Source of the DNA: Chiridota heheva
Lineage: Eukaryota > Echinodermata > Holothuroidea > Apodida > Chiridotidae
Assembly: GCA_020152595.1 (NCBI GenBank)
Contig: JAIGNY010000143.1
Location: 879,501-943,500 of the forward strand
Direction of reading: 5' to 3'
DNA: 64,000 nt
Position numbers and translations under genes: made by a program. The notes beneath the pieces are model-generated. The model saw nothing but the letters and a program-made list of their open reading frames with translations. It did no database searches and was not told where the DNA came from. Positions 1-12,138 of the stretch are shown here, one piece after another; position 1 is the stretch's first letter; the number at the start of each line of letters is the position of its first letter.

Positions 1-150
1 GACATCCTACTTTATGGCATCCCAACCTATGTCACACTTTGTGTTACTCGTGGCATCCCACCATGTACCACATGGCATTCTACCCTGTCCCACATGGCAT
101 TCTACCCTGTCCCACATGGCATCCCATCCCATGTTTCACATGACGTCCCA
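1..150. repeat. Degenerate minisatellite, ~22-24 bp unit
   Basis: The words 'cacatggcattctaccctg' and 'ggcatcccac' recur in tandem, with two perfect neighbouring units near 70-118 and decayed units on both sides. The array is probably cut by the window edge. From 151 to about 420 nothing is recognised. Confidence 0.75.
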
Positions 151-419
151 TAGGCTCCATAAGAAGTCTCATCCTAGCTATCACAGTCCCTGATTGAGCA
201 TACTATGTATGAAAGTGTCAGTTCATATAATAACTTATATGCAAATGAGTTGTTGAATAAGAATAACGGTGGAGTCAAATAATTATGCCTCATATAGTGG
301 TCGAAGTGGACGAGCACCGTGTTTTTACGTTTCTATTTTTGAATAGTGATCAGAGAGCCAGGTAGGATGTTACTGTCCCACCAACAGGACTGACTGCTTA
401 ACCTCCCCTCCGAAGGACA

Positions 420-600
420 GTGAACATTCTCAACAGCTGAATGGGGAATAGGAGCTGAAACGACGTACTTCTGCTTTGATGTTCTGTGTATTTGTCTGCA
501 CAGCTGTGGAAAAATGGGTTAGCCCTGATCGAGGCTAGAACCCAATATCTCCAACATCTCAGCCATGCGCCCTACCAACTGAGCTACCTACTCTTTAAGC
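420..600 (-). repeat. tRNA-derived SINE (minus strand)
   Basis: On the minus strand, starting near 597, there is a tRNA-like head with an A-box-like TAGCTCAGTTGGT and a decayed B-box-like GGGTTCTAGCC. A non-tRNA body follows at lower coordinates. The anticodon arm does not form a clean stem, so this is a SINE head and not a working tRNA gene. The family is not identified. It differs in sequence from the SINE pair at 18.5 and 19.3 kb. Confidence 0.6.
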
Positions 601-956
601 AGGTTCCTGGACCCCATGCTGCAGAATTGAGCACTTTGGGACACATAATCTTTCATAATTACATTTATGTTTACCATCGACTTTATTCCCTAAATAATTA
701 TAGAAGTTATGGCCACCATGGAGTAAACATATTTCAAACACTTACCTTTAAAAACTTCACTTGATGTTATGATGTTCAGCAAAACAAAAAGATCTCATTT
801 TATTTGAGTTTTCTACTGGAAATGGTTGTTATGAATGTTTCGTCAAATGCCATGACTCATCAGCTAGACTGAAAAATATTTTGAATGTTTGCAAGCATAA
901 ATGAACACTCAGAGTATTTTCAATGTCTAGGACATTCACACCAAATAAACAGATTT

Positions 957-1075
957 AGTGGCATAGCCAGAAACGGGAGGGAGCAAGCAGGCGACTGTCC
1001 TTAATATCTTTATATATTGCTTGAAATTTGTGCATGATGTTGGTACGTTTTGTCTGTTCACTTCAATTCTTACCT

Positions 1076-1120
<45 letters not shown>

Positions 1121-1137
1121 TAGCTATGCCAGTGCAG
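957..1137. repeat. Short MITE-like inverted-repeat element with A41 tract
   Basis: The ends are inverted copies of each other: AGTGGCATAGCCAG at 957 and TAGCTATGCCAGTG ending at 1134. An uninterrupted run of 41 A lies inside (1077-1117). The word AGATTT occurs on both sides and may be a target-site duplication, although the ends do not match perfectly. No coding capacity. Confidence 0.5.
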
Positions 1138-2129
1138 AGATTTGACAAAACAGTATCCACTCTTGTGCAATATTGAAATGGTATTTGACCAGTTGGATAT
1201 AGCTTTGAAGGGTTGTTCTAAGTTCAAATGTATTTCAATATACACAAATTTTGGCATGCACCTGAAGTATGCCAAGAGGATTTTTTCTATTTTAAACATG
1301 AACTATTAAAAGATTAAATTTCTGGAATAGCCAATCACAAAATCATTGTCAAAAGCCAGCTGCTTTTCTACAATTTAAAGGTATATTGGACAGATGGAGA
1401 TTTGTAATGCACCATAAAGAGCTTTCTGTCATTCTGAACAGAAGTCTTTAATTTATGTCAAACATAACTGTAGTTTCCAAATTGTGCTTAATAGAAGTTT
1501 GACAACTTTTTTATTGTATCCAAAAAGTTTGAAGTAGAGAGGACCACTTACAATTTCTAAGGCAATTCTTTAAATTTCATCTCTAAATTTAGGTCAATAT
1601 TTAGGTCAATATACAGTACATCAGACTGCTTCTTCCTGCTTATGACTCAACTTTTTACACATCATATTCAACTGTTACCATACAAGAAAATTTGGAGGAT
1701 TGATTAACAATTGATAAGTTTTTCTGTAGTGATATCACAAAATTTCAATAAAATTTTCATAATTTAAAAAAAATAAGGTCTTGAAAATTCTAAATGCTGT
1801 AAAATGGTTAATTTTTACCTGATTGGGATGAAATATTTTGCTTTTTTCATGGCTTTAGTTTTTTTTCCAGAAGCTCAAGTTGGTAGATTACTTAAAACAA
1901 ATCAGATCAAATCCAGTACAGTTTGTAATTTCCAACTGATTTAATGACAAATTTACATATCTTCTTCATCCTTTAATCATAAAAGTCTTGATTCTGTAAA
2001 ATGCCTTCTTTTCCTAGTTCTTTGCCATTTTGTTAGATTTTTGCAACCAGAAAACCAAAATGTTTGGTGGTTCCGATGCATTCTTTCGTTGTTGGTTGTT
2101 TTTCAAGTTGTACACTAAATGGCATTGCA
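1138..2129. other. AT-rich non-coding, nothing recognised
   Basis: No reading frame, RNA gene or clear repeat is seen here. Confidence 0.5.
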
Positions 2130-3520
2130 TATCATGAAATATGCTAAAAAAAAACACATATTCATAAGCCACCATGCATGTCAATGAAATAGAACCTGTT
2201 GACAACATTTGTATGATGCAAAACATGCATACGGTTGCACATTTTTCACTCACTTTTAAGAATTTTACATAAAGCTCCACCTACATGACATAACTATCAA
2301 ACCAATAGGTCACATATACAGACCATAACTCACCTAGTGTACCTTGTTTGCGGTGTGTTTTCAAGTTTTTTGTAGTACTTTCACATTGAGGCGCAGATAT
2401 TAGTGATATAACCTGCTGACAAAAGAAGCATGTACACAATAACTGAAAATAACATGCAAGTATGATGCAAACAGAGACATGGTTGCTATAAATTTCCACT
2501 TTTCAAGATTATTTTATTTTATATTAAGCCCCCACTTAACAATATGTCTGACATCACAACAAACAATGGGCTATCTGGTACAACATTATGTCCTGTATCC
2601 AATGTTTGTTCTGGAATTGCTGTGTTAATAATCTCTTTTCAGCAAACCATACATGCCCACCATATATGATATTCAACAATTTTATACAACTACAGTAGCT
2701 AACAACATAAATATACTAACTATGAATCAAAACAGACATGTAGTTGTTAAAATATGAGCATTTGAAGATTTTTACATTAAGCCCTGTCTATTCATTGATA
2801 TGCATCACATCACCACAAAACCAATAGGGCACATATATGGATCATGGGCTATCTGTGCACCACACATGACATGAATCTAGTTTATCATTCTTTAGATATC
2901 ATGTTTACAAGCTCCTTTCAGCAAAATCATGATAAGCCCCTGTCCTGCCCATTATGCATGTTAATGAAAATCAACAATTTTGTTCTCTGAACATGTACAC
3001 ACCAGCTAACATCATAACTAAACCAAATATGAAACATAACAGGCATGTGTAGTTGTTAAATATGAACATTTCAAGATTTTTATATTAATCCCATGCCTAC
3101 TCATTAATATGCATGACATCACCAAAAACAATAGAGGACATCTACAGACCATAGGTTACATGTATGTGTACCAAATATTACATAAATGCAGTTGATCGTT
3201 CTTGAGATACCTTGTTTCAGGAAAATCATAAGGCCCCGCCTTCTATGCATACTGATGAATTTCATTGTTTTTATACCATAAACACATACACTAGTTAACA
3301 ATATAAATGCAATGAATAATAATGAATACGAAACAAAACAGACATGTGGTTGTTAAAATATGAGCATTTCAAGATTTTAACATTAAGCCCATGCCTACTC
3401 ATTAATATGTATGACATCACCAAAAACAATAGGGCACATATACATATCATAGGCTGTGTACCAAATATGACATTAACCTAGAGTATCGTTCTTGAGATAT
3501 TGTGTTAACAAGCTTACTGT
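2130..3520. repeat. Tandem array of ~300-bp units (4-5 diverged copies)
   Basis: Landmarks recur with spacing of roughly 265-305 bp: 'tttcaagatttt' at about 2499, 2764, 3068 and 3367, 'catgacatcacc' soon after, and 'atcgttcttgagata' near 3200 and 3485. Each unit contains 'gcccatgcctactcatta' and 'accaaatat' words. The copies are clearly diverged. The array ends in an ACAC/CATA-rich simple tail at 3524-3570, which is common for interspersed repeats of this type. Confidence 0.75.
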
Positions 3521-4054
3521 TACAGACACACGCATATACATACACCCATACATACATACAGTACATGCACATTTGCAGTGCATTTTACAAGTTAGCCTAC
3601 TCAGATTTCCGCGAAATCAAAGTGCATAATATCCCCATTCATAGGTGATTACTGCGCATTGGTGATTCTCACATTTAAAAAGGATTATGCTAATCCGGTT
3701 AACAGTTTGTGAAAAGTCATTGATTGGAATTTTGTCAGTCGAATGTGTGTGTGATTTGAATCACGAATAATCATATTGATTTTTAACAGCAAGACTGACT
3801 ATGAAAAACGATTACTCGCAATGAAGTATTTAGTAAACGTGTACAAGGATTTGCGAGCGTGTAGCGTGTACACGCTAAACGGTCACGGCTCTAGCATACA
3901 TACATACAAGCACACACACATGAACACCAGCATCACTGCAGGTTCCTTATATTCATTATAGTTTTCATCAAAACTTTATTAGGTTTCAATAACAGTAATT
4001 GTATACAGGAAATACTCCTGATTATCTTTAAGTTCAAATGAACATTTTCCTTAC
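3521..4054. other. Simple-sequence tail and non-coding
   Basis: ATAC/CACA-rich simple sequence occurs at 3524-3570 and 3895-3925. Otherwise no feature is recognised. If the exon at 4055-4311 belongs to a live gene, this stretch would be intron. Confidence 0.4.
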
Positions 4055-4311
4055 CTGTACATGAATGATGGCAAGTCCTCCAGTAATACAAATGTTTTAA
4101 TGAAATCTTCCATTTCGAAGCAAACTGCTGCAATGTGCTTACAGGTACACATCAGTCCAGCACCAGCAGGGCATTCACTGTTTGTATGGAGGATTGTCCC
4201 ATCATGACTGAGAATCATCTTCATTTTGTATGTTATTTTGTTTGTTTGTGCTTTGCATTGACCTTTTATTAATATTTTTTTCGCTAATTCATCATTTCGG
4301 AGATAAACATT
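4055..4311 (-). CDS. Internal exon encoding a SWIM zinc finger (partial gene)
   Basis: The 257-bp exon on the minus strand is bounded by a strong acceptor (a T-rich tract, then TTTGTACAG just above 4311) and the donor CAG/GTAAGG at 4055/4054. It enters in phase 0 and leaves in phase 2. The roughly 85 residues contain HTNSECPAGAG, a short gap, then CTCKHIAAVCFEMEDF. The C-x-C and C-x-H ligands fit the SWIM zinc finger, a small DNA- or protein-binding module. In invertebrates this form (CECPAG...CKH.AA.C..LE.F) often precedes a YqaJ-type exonuclease domain in large transposon-associated or DNA-processing proteins. No YqaJ domain is visible in the window, so only the SWIM part is called. Whether the gene is intact cannot be told. 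The first ligand region reads ECPAG where many members have CxCxAG, so one cysteine may be lost. Confidence 0.6.
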
Positions 4312-4627
4312 CTGTACAAAGAAAAAAAAACTCATGCAATAGGGTTTGTTTAATAGTAAGTTTGAAAAGTCAAGTAAAATCGCATTGAATTAATAGCTCT
4401 GAATGTTTTATGAAATTTTTAACTTCAGATTCATGGGGAGGTACTTCATTTTAACATTGAATCAGTGTCGAACTGAAAAGTAATAAGTGCTTAAGTTATA
4501 CTATTTCCAACAGATTTCATTCTACCATACAAAAAAAAAGATAACGGGGAATAACAAAATGGTACATTATGATACTATACGAATAATTAAACAGTAAAAA
4601 ATAACCAGAAATCATTTTTTTCTCTAT

Positions 4628-4800
4628 GGTGAATCTTCACCTAAAAAAATTGAGCAAAGGTGAATCTTGACCCAAATGTTTTTTTGCCATGTTGAATCTT
4701 GACACAAAATGTTTTTGGCCAATGTGAATCTTTGTCTAAAAGATATTGCGGGTAAGTGAATCTTGACCTAAAAAAATATGGAAAAGGTAAATGGGTTGAC
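4628..4800. repeat. ~33-bp tandem repeat, five copies
   Basis: The word 'tgaatctt(g/c)ac' recurs five times at about 33-bp spacing, each copy followed by an A/T-rich stretch. It lies upstream of the SWIM exon on the minus strand. Confidence 0.7.
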
Positions 4801-5290
4801 TTATATGATCTATAAATTTTCCAGCTTTTGTAGATTTTAGTATGAAATTGTTACATTTTACCAAATTTTGGACCAAAATATCTATTGTATATTAAACAAG
4901 AACTTGAAAATGGGCCATCAGTAATTATCGAAATGAAAAAAGTTGAGACATTTTCTGGTGGGGGAAGGAGGGGGAGGGATGGGGTGGAGGTTTGACCTTA
5001 TAAAGTTATACTGCTGTGCTAAATACTTTGAAAATATGACAGTTGGACAGTTTGTTTCCCCCTCCAGATTCAAACATATTCCGCTGCCTCTGATCACAGA
5101 GATTCATCAATTAAAGACACTAGTGTTAGTCTACATGCTTTCAACTCGATTTTACCTTAAATCGGTCACCTTTTAGAGGCCTAAATCTCTACATTTGCTT
5201 GGAAATTTTTGCACGAAATTGTTGCAAATGTGGAAGAAATTTTGTAGAAAAAATCACTCTCTAAGTTTGAAATATATGTATAGTGCATAC

Positions 5291-5463
5291 GTAGGTTAAA
5301 GGGTGGTGTTTACTTGAGCACAAATCGTAGCATGTTTTCAAAGACAAAGGTTCCCTGATGTTGAAAATGCCCTGATGACGGAATACACGAATTGCACCAA
5401 TTGTTGTACATATTTTCTGCACAGTACATCCCTCCAACTTAGGGACAAGTGCAAGCTTTTTTT
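5291..5463 (-). CDS. Possible internal exon, product not recognised
   Basis: This 173-bp minus-strand open segment can be bounded by a plausible acceptor (CATAG at 5464) and donor (TAC/GTATGC at 5291). It encodes about 57 residues with protein-like composition, including LEGCTVQKIC and GAIRVFRHQG. Its donor phase (0) matches the entry phase of the SWIM exon at 4055-4311, about 980 bp downstream on the same strand, so the two could belong to one transcript. I do not recognise the family. Chance openness is a real alternative, because the polypyrimidine tract is weak. Confidence 0.25.
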
Positions 5464-6564
5464 CTATGGAGTACAAAACTTTAGGCCTAAGGCACTAACT
5501 TGTAATTTCTTTTTAAAACTAAAACAAAATATTGACTAGGCTTAGGCCTAATCAATGTTCCAACTTAATCTCCAATCCTTTGAAACAATGTAAGATGTTC
5601 GATTCAGGATATTTGGTTTCGCTTTTTTGAATTTTCATTAAAATTTATCAAAGTTGTAGTCACCTGGAAAGTTCCGCGACTGACCCGAATTTCAATTACA
5701 GTTTGTTTAACATGTCTAAATACCCAAGCAGGTGTACCAGTAATATCCGATCATTGAATTCTTCGGTATTAAATCAACAGTAACTTCAATAAATTGTTAT
5801 TTTTATCTGCACAATTAATTTATGAAGCATCTAATAAATGAAATTGGAGTTCAATTAACAACCGGTAATCGTAACAATTTTGTCTGACTTTGCTTTTCTA
5901 AGGTGGGTAACGTCATTAGGGGCAAGGGTGCATTTTGTGCACTAAATTCTGTAGATTTTTGGCATGGAGTTGACTTCTTTTCGGCGTAGTGGTATAGCAC
6001 AAGCTTTCTAAATTCCTTGGCGTACTGGTGTGAAAAAAAAGTTTAAGCTTGAAATACACTTGTCCTCTTTTCTTTCCTTTTATACTATACACAACAAGTT
6101 ATTTACCTAAAATACCAATAAATCTTGCAGAATGTACTATAACTTTAAAACACTCACACTAAAAGACACTCCTGCTAGATTGCATTAGACCAACAATGCA
6201 ATGGCAGCAATAAGTTGCAATAATGCTGAATTTTTTTTTCTTTGCTAGGCTACTGTATATTTTGTGTATTCCTGTGTCAGTGACTTTATATAAATCATAA
6301 ATAGAATATGTCAAAAACTGCATATTCATTTTCTGCTCAGTATTAATCATGTTATTTTAAAATTAAAAGCAAGTTTTGTCACCGAGGAAAGTATAGCAAA
6401 ATACTAAGCAAGAGTATCAGATTTCTCAAAGACCAACTCACTACTTGGTTGCTTGAAAATCTTAGCGTATGAAAGCAAAGACCTTGTACCTTTGGCGTAC
6501 GTTTTACATGGAATGCACCCTGGATTAGTTAGGGTGGTTGAAAATTTGGTTAGCCCTCGGATGG
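5464..6564. other. Non-coding, nothing recognised
   Basis: AT-rich sequence with scattered 'taggcct' words. Short open frames here have no protein-like features. Confidence 0.4.
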
Positions 6565-6735
6565 ACAGACATCACTAACGGTAGCCATACTCACAGCTGG
6601 CATCCGTCCGACGGTACTACGGTTTAGGTCTAACTTAAGTCTACTGCATTATTATCCTAACGTTACTTTTCAAACTATTTAAGGCCTAGCCTAGGCCTAC
6701 TAAGGTTTAGTCAGATAAACATCTGACCGTAGTAT
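6565..6735. repeat. Interspersed repeat fragment with a second copy at 11.7 kb
   Basis: The words 'catcactaacg', 'ctggcatc', 'cgacggtactacgg' and 'ccgtagtatacg' are shared with 11700-11772, where the last word appears in inverted order. This suggests a small mobile or foldback element of unknown type. Confidence 0.5.
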
Positions 6736-7504
6736 ACGTTATAGCCATTACATGACTGCGAATACTGGTCAGACATCATCCTATTCATATAACGGTGGAA
6801 CCGCTACATTGACTCATCATAGTCGCGTCGCAAAATATTTGCGATGCACTCCTGTTTTGCGAACATTTTCCAAGAAATTTGTACTTTTTTACCTCATTCA
6901 TTTTAACCTGAAAAAGTTAAGCTACATAACTAAAAAAGCTTCTAGTATGTAACTCTTAATCTTAAAAGCTTGGACACATAAAAATACATTCAATAACTAT
7001 GTACTAAAACCCGTAAAAGGAAGAAATTTTCAACTACCTCAGTTGTTACGTTCTCACAATCGTGTGCGCCGAAGTGAATGTACCTAATTATTTCAAATTC
7101 TATCGAACATCAGCCATGCCAGAGTAGCGTAAATGTTGAACGCATGTGTCCAGTTCGCTGGCGTTATATTTATTAGTACGCGTATCGGTCTTGTGCACCC
7201 TGTAAACAAAAAATATAAAAAAAGGTTCCAAGAGCGTACGGTTGAACTGAAAGGAGTGAAGAATATTAGCTTAATTTTTACCCATTTTTAATCATTTTAT
7301 GATTACCAGCATGTTTTAATTACTCACAAAGTTAATAGAAATAACAGGAGAAGTTAACTATATATTTTTATGTGCCGTAAGTACTGTGTAACAGGTGACG
7401 TAAATAGATAGTGTTAGTCGCGATTTTAAGACTAAGGCAATTTCCACGTTAAAACAGACAGGACGGAGTCTCACTCTGCATTGCATGTAGTGCGTAGCAT
7501 GTAG

Positions 7505-8125
7505 GGCACACAGAGGGAGATGTTATCTCACTAACTAAGGTTAGGCATAATTGTGACAACCCACATAGATCTAACGTTACACGTATGTTATTAAGCAAAC
7601 TGGGACATTTTCCCCGTAGGCCTAGAAACGACAGCAATCCGTGAATATCAGCCAACAAGAAAAAATAGATCAGTGAGTGGGAAGTATTCAAACTTAAGGC
7701 CTGGAAACGGGTGTAGGCGAATGCAAAGACGAATAACTAGCCTAGGGCAACCACTTTGCCTAACTTAGGCCTAACGTTAGCTTCTTAAGGCACAAACTTG
7801 TGATTATTTTCCTAAATGGAAATCAAATAATGACTTACAAGTTACAAATTACATGTAGGGCCTACAGTTAGTATAGCCTAACTTCAGTTTACTAGTGAGA
7901 TAAATATCTCATTCAGTATTCCCTAGGCCTACATGCTACACACTAGGCCTACTTGCAATACAGCCGATGCATATGGTTACATAGTGAGATAATCATCTCA
8001 CTCAGTATGCCCTACGTGCTACACGCTACTTGCAATACTGCATATGGCTACAGTACACAGTCGTATGTTATCCGACTAATGGTTACACTACACAGTCATA
8101 TGTTATCTGACTATCATTCAGTTTA
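7505..8125. repeat. Cluster of short hairpin repeats
   Basis: The palindromic word GTGAGATAAATATCTCA(C/T) followed by TCAGTA occurs at about 7893 and, with a changed loop, at 7985. A related GAGATGTTATCTC is at 7517. A ~90-bp unit containing it, plus GCTACAC and TTGCAATAC, is duplicated in tandem (about 7890-8045). The word 'cagtc(g/a)tatgttatc(c/t)gact' is duplicated at 8058 and 8095. A further hairpin copy lies at 11617. Confidence 0.6.
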
Positions 8126-8429
8126 CTAACCTGAACATGTCCCGATGTGAATAATTCGAAGCTGTTTTCCCGAGTGGCATTCATATAATAATATCGTCCA
8201 ATTTGGACGATAAAAAGAATTTATATATTGAAGTCATGTTGAATTTGTTTATTGGTGGCAATCTTGCTGTACCAAACGCTCCCTTTATAGTTCAAGAAAT
8301 TAACTCACCTTCGTGCCTGTCAGCCTTCTTTTTTTTTTCATACTTTTAATTTTAGCGCGGTGGTTTGCGTTTTGTTTACAAACATCATTCACGTGTGGTT
8401 TCTGTCGTCTGTTTTGCTTTTCTCCTCTT

Positions 8430-8530
8430 TTGATTGGTTTACTATAATCACGTGAATTTCGGCCATGTGACATTATTTGAATTAGATATCCGGAAATTAC
8501 CGATCAAATATGAAAAGGTCTATAACTCAT
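8430..8530. repeat. Interspersed repeat, second copy at 28748-28850
   Basis: An approximately 100-bp block beginning 'gattggt' and containing 'atgtgacattatt', 'ccggaaattaccgat' and 'aaaggtctataa' aligns with 28748-28850 in the same orientation. Both copies are far from any gene, so repeat origin is more likely than a conserved promoter. Confidence 0.55.
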
Positions 8531-10283
8531 CACTTGTGGGTTTCGCATCATCCATCACTTTACCCACAAGGCAACTGTTTTCAAAATGGCTGCGCCCTCG
8601 CCAAACATTGATATTGCAATGTATCCAAGTTATGTCTTATTTCTTTGGTGCTATTTAAGTTGCTACTTTATGATAAATGGTTGGATACTTAAATAAGCTT
8701 ATACATGTAGCATTGTGGTTCAAGTGAAACTTATTTTAAGCTGGATGAGTTACATTTAATTTCAAGAGAGTTGTATTTTGGGAATATATCGGCCTATGGT
8801 AATTCTTTTTGTTAGTTTTCTGTTAATTATGCATGGATGCATAGGGTCTTCAGTTGATCTTAGCAAAGTGCATTATTATATCTTACAGACAGTATTATAT
8901 ACACACTAGCTGCAAAGTAACCATTCTCATGGTATGTATTTTTGCTTCATGTATGCACTTATTTCCTTTAAAGAATTGTTAGGCGTCAAATACTTTTGAG
9001 GCATTTTTATCATTATCTTTTGATATTTCTTGTTGCTTAATATTAACTTTCCCAAGTTGTCAATGTTTAAGTTTTCATGCAAAAGTATTATTTTATTGGT
9101 AAGTGAGATTTGCTCTCACTAACATACAGTTAATTGTTCCGTCAGCCTGAAGAATCAAGTAAACCTTTGTTATAACTTCATTGAATAACTGAGACATGTA
9201 CTGTATATTCAACTTATAGTATGAACACTTGCATTCTATTTTCGTAAAGTAACTTGCTTGGTCTTTATCATGGATTTCTGGAGACTTATTTGTGATTTAT
9301 TTGGTTTTCATTCATCATATGTGTAATTCAAACATTTAACTATGAACATCATGTGATTAATAATGATTTGAATGTTATTTCAAATTGTGTGGTCATTTTC
9401 TGTCTAAATTTATATTGGGTTTAATGTCGATTACTAATCTCAGTTTTATTCATAAAAGATGGACAGTATTTGAGACATATTATCCGTAAAGAATGACTTA
9501 TTATTCTGAGATGCTGAGATCAACACACACGAATGTTTTGAGAACAAATGGAGAATGTTCATCCTATTTTTTCAGATTGGTTTGTGACATATGTAATAAT
9601 TATACTTTCTTTCTTACTGTATTTTTCAACTTGTTCTAAAAGTCAACTGATTACTATTTTCCTCTAGTGCCTCTTAGTTTTTGCCTCTTGTGCATGATTT
9701 AAAATCTGTTTGAATTTGTGCTAAATTTCACAGGCTTCAATACCCAGTGAGCTGTGACGAACCCATTGTGCCGAAATGAAGTGGATGTCTGACAAAACAG
9801 TAATTTGCTGTGATTCTTTTTCTTTTTTATGTATTGTTGCCACCACAATTGTTTGGTCTAAATTTTTGATGGTAAATCCCAATTTTTAAAAAATGACGGT
9901 ATTCAACATATAAAACATTGATTTATTACAAGGGTTACAATGACAACTTCTATTTGATTAGATTTATGACCTTTTATCTTAAAATGAATGCAAAACCATT
10001 GGTCAAGTGTAAGAGGTCAAATGGTGCCTCTTTTGTGGATCCACCACTGGCTATGTATGAGAAAATTCACCAAAATTATGAAAAGTGGTTGAAATTTTAA
10101 TGGCTCCTCATATAAATTTCATTCTGAGGGCATGACAAACAATTTTGCAAAATTTCACGCTTTTATAAAAAGTGAATGAAATTATGGTCCAAATCCTGCA
10201 AACCAAACCACCCGCATACCAAAAACCGTAGATATACAATGATTGAAGATGTCCATTCACATTATACACGTCAAGCTAACCGC
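8531..10283. other. AT-rich non-coding, nothing recognised
   Basis: No convincing reading frame, RNA gene or tandem repeat is seen. Confidence 0.5.
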
Positions 10284-11395
10284 CAGTAGCGTGGTGGGTC
10301 ATCTTTCACTGGGAGGGGGAAGGGCAAGGGCAAAAAAATGCTCATAAAAAACTATTGGCACATAGATCTAAATTGGCATGCACTTTTAGATGACGCCGTT
10401 TAGAAAATTGCTTAAAATCAGTGTTTCAAATTAAGGAAGAAAGTCATGCAAAGTGGTCCAGGGGGCAAAGCAACTTTGGTAAAATTCCCGAAAACTTAAG
10501 AAGAAAAAAAGGCGGAAAATGAAAAAAAATTACAAAAATTGAAAAAAACTTCCCGGAAATTTAAGAAAATATCCCAAAAATGAAGGAAATTTCCAGAAAA
10601 AGGAAGAAAATTTTCCAAAACTTGAAGAAAATTTCCAAAAAATTGAAGAAAATATTCTCAAAAGGAAGGAAATTTCACGATAATGAAAGCAAAAGTCACG
10701 AAAATGAAGAAAATTTCTCGAAAATTAAAATTTCCCAAAATTGAAGAAAGCTTCCCAAATATTGAAGAAGATATTTCCAAAATGAAAGAAATTTCACGAG
10801 GATGGAAGCAAATTTCATGAAAATGAATAAAATTGAAGGCGTTTTCCCAGAAATTGAAGAAAATTGATGAAAACTTCCTCAAAATTAAAGAAACTTTCCG
10901 CAAATGAAGGAAATTTCCCGAAAATTGAAGAAAAAAAATCACAAATATTAAAGGAAGTATCCCCAAAAGAAAGAAAATTTCCTGAAAATTGAAGAACTGA
11001 GATTTTCCAGAAATTGAAGATTTTCCGGAAATTAAGAAGCTTTCTTGACGGTAGAAAATGAGAGCGTTCATTATTGGGGCCAAAATGGGTCTTGCTTAAA
11101 ATTGTGTCAACTTTAGTCATGATATAGTGTCGACGTCCTGGTAGGCTCCCACGGGGCGAATCTCCAGGAAGCTAGTAGCAAAATATTGCGTGCCAATTCC
11201 ACATTAATGTTAGTTAAAAGGAGTACATATAGGATCCCATTCACTACAATATAGGATCCCATTCACTACAATATATGCCTTGAGTTGGGGTCTAGTAATG
11301 GTTTTCATGTTTTTGATGTAAGAAATACATTTACGACAATTTTGACGCTACTTTGAGCATTCGGTACCCTCTCGAAAGGCTTCTTCTACCAAGTG
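10284..11395. mobile_element. Non-autonomous element, copy A (internal minisatellite)
   Basis: It begins with CAGTAGCGTGGTGGGTC, nearly the same 5' end as the element at 12139. It then shares 'gacgtcctgg', 'ttagttaaaagga', 'aggatcccatt' and 'gagcattcggtacc' with that copy at its right side. Between them lies an expanded minisatellite (about 10480-11045) of ~20-bp units of the type 'ttcccgaaaattgaagaaa'. The 3' terminal repeat is missing. The long open frames in the minisatellite are a by-product of its composition and not genes. Confidence 0.55.
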
Positions 11396-12138
11396 TATTC
11401 AATAGAATGGTTTGTTCTTCATGGCAGGGACAGATAATAAATATTGTCAACGAGTTATCGTCATGCATCGGCTACTGTCCGGGCTCGAGTGTTAATGGTG
11501 TGTAGCATATAGGAATGATACTGGGTGAGATACTATATAGACCTACGTTAGTTATTATACACATATCTCAGTACGGTTGACATTGGGATTGCCGTACTAG
11601 GTCCAGCCATTACTAACATAGTGAGATAAATACCTCACTCAGTAGGCACTAATTTCAAGGCAATACTTGCATACTGTATAACAGCCAAGTAGTGGCTGAA
11701 GCGTATACTACGGTCAGAATGTAAGCTGACTATCACTAACACGGCTGGCATCAGCCCGACGGTACTACGGGACGTACTAATATGACCCTTCGCCTATAGT
11801 CAAAAATATTATCTGACTAGAGTGATGTAACGTAGTTGAAACCTTAGGCCTAGCGTTAGGTCCCATAAAATTCGACGGTGGTCGAAAATTGGATCAACCA
11901 CTGGCACTAGGCCCCTAATACAACTTCTTCCTGCAAGTACAAAGGTTTGGATGGAATGCCCGTGGGCTGGCGTAGGTCCTACTGCCACTGGTAGAATTAA
12001 TTTCAGGGGTGCATGAAAATGACGGTGCATAAATTTCGGGGGTGTACGAAAATCGTGGGTGCCCATACTAGTAGAACGTACAGTAGGCCTAGCAGGTTTT
12101 AGTCTGGCTGATCGCCGGAAATGCATTGGCCTACGAAG
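11396..12138. other. Non-coding with small repeat fragments
   Basis: A copy of the GTGAGATAAATACCTCACTC hairpin lies at 11617, and a fragment of the 6.6-kb repeat lies at 11700-11772. Nothing else is recognised. Confidence 0.4.

Noticed and set aside
936-1160. Minus-strand frame with a poly-Phe stretch
   Set aside because: It is produced by the A41 tract inside a MITE-like element.
6159-6350. Minus-strand frame with ATYCCHCIVGL, faintly like a SWIM finger
   Set aside because: Ligand spacing does not fit, and the sequence before the putative acceptor is purine-rich, not pyrimidine-rich.
10658-11120. Phe/Ile-rich minus-strand frames of 101 and 141 codons
   Set aside because: They are translations of the 'gaagaaaatttccc' minisatellite.
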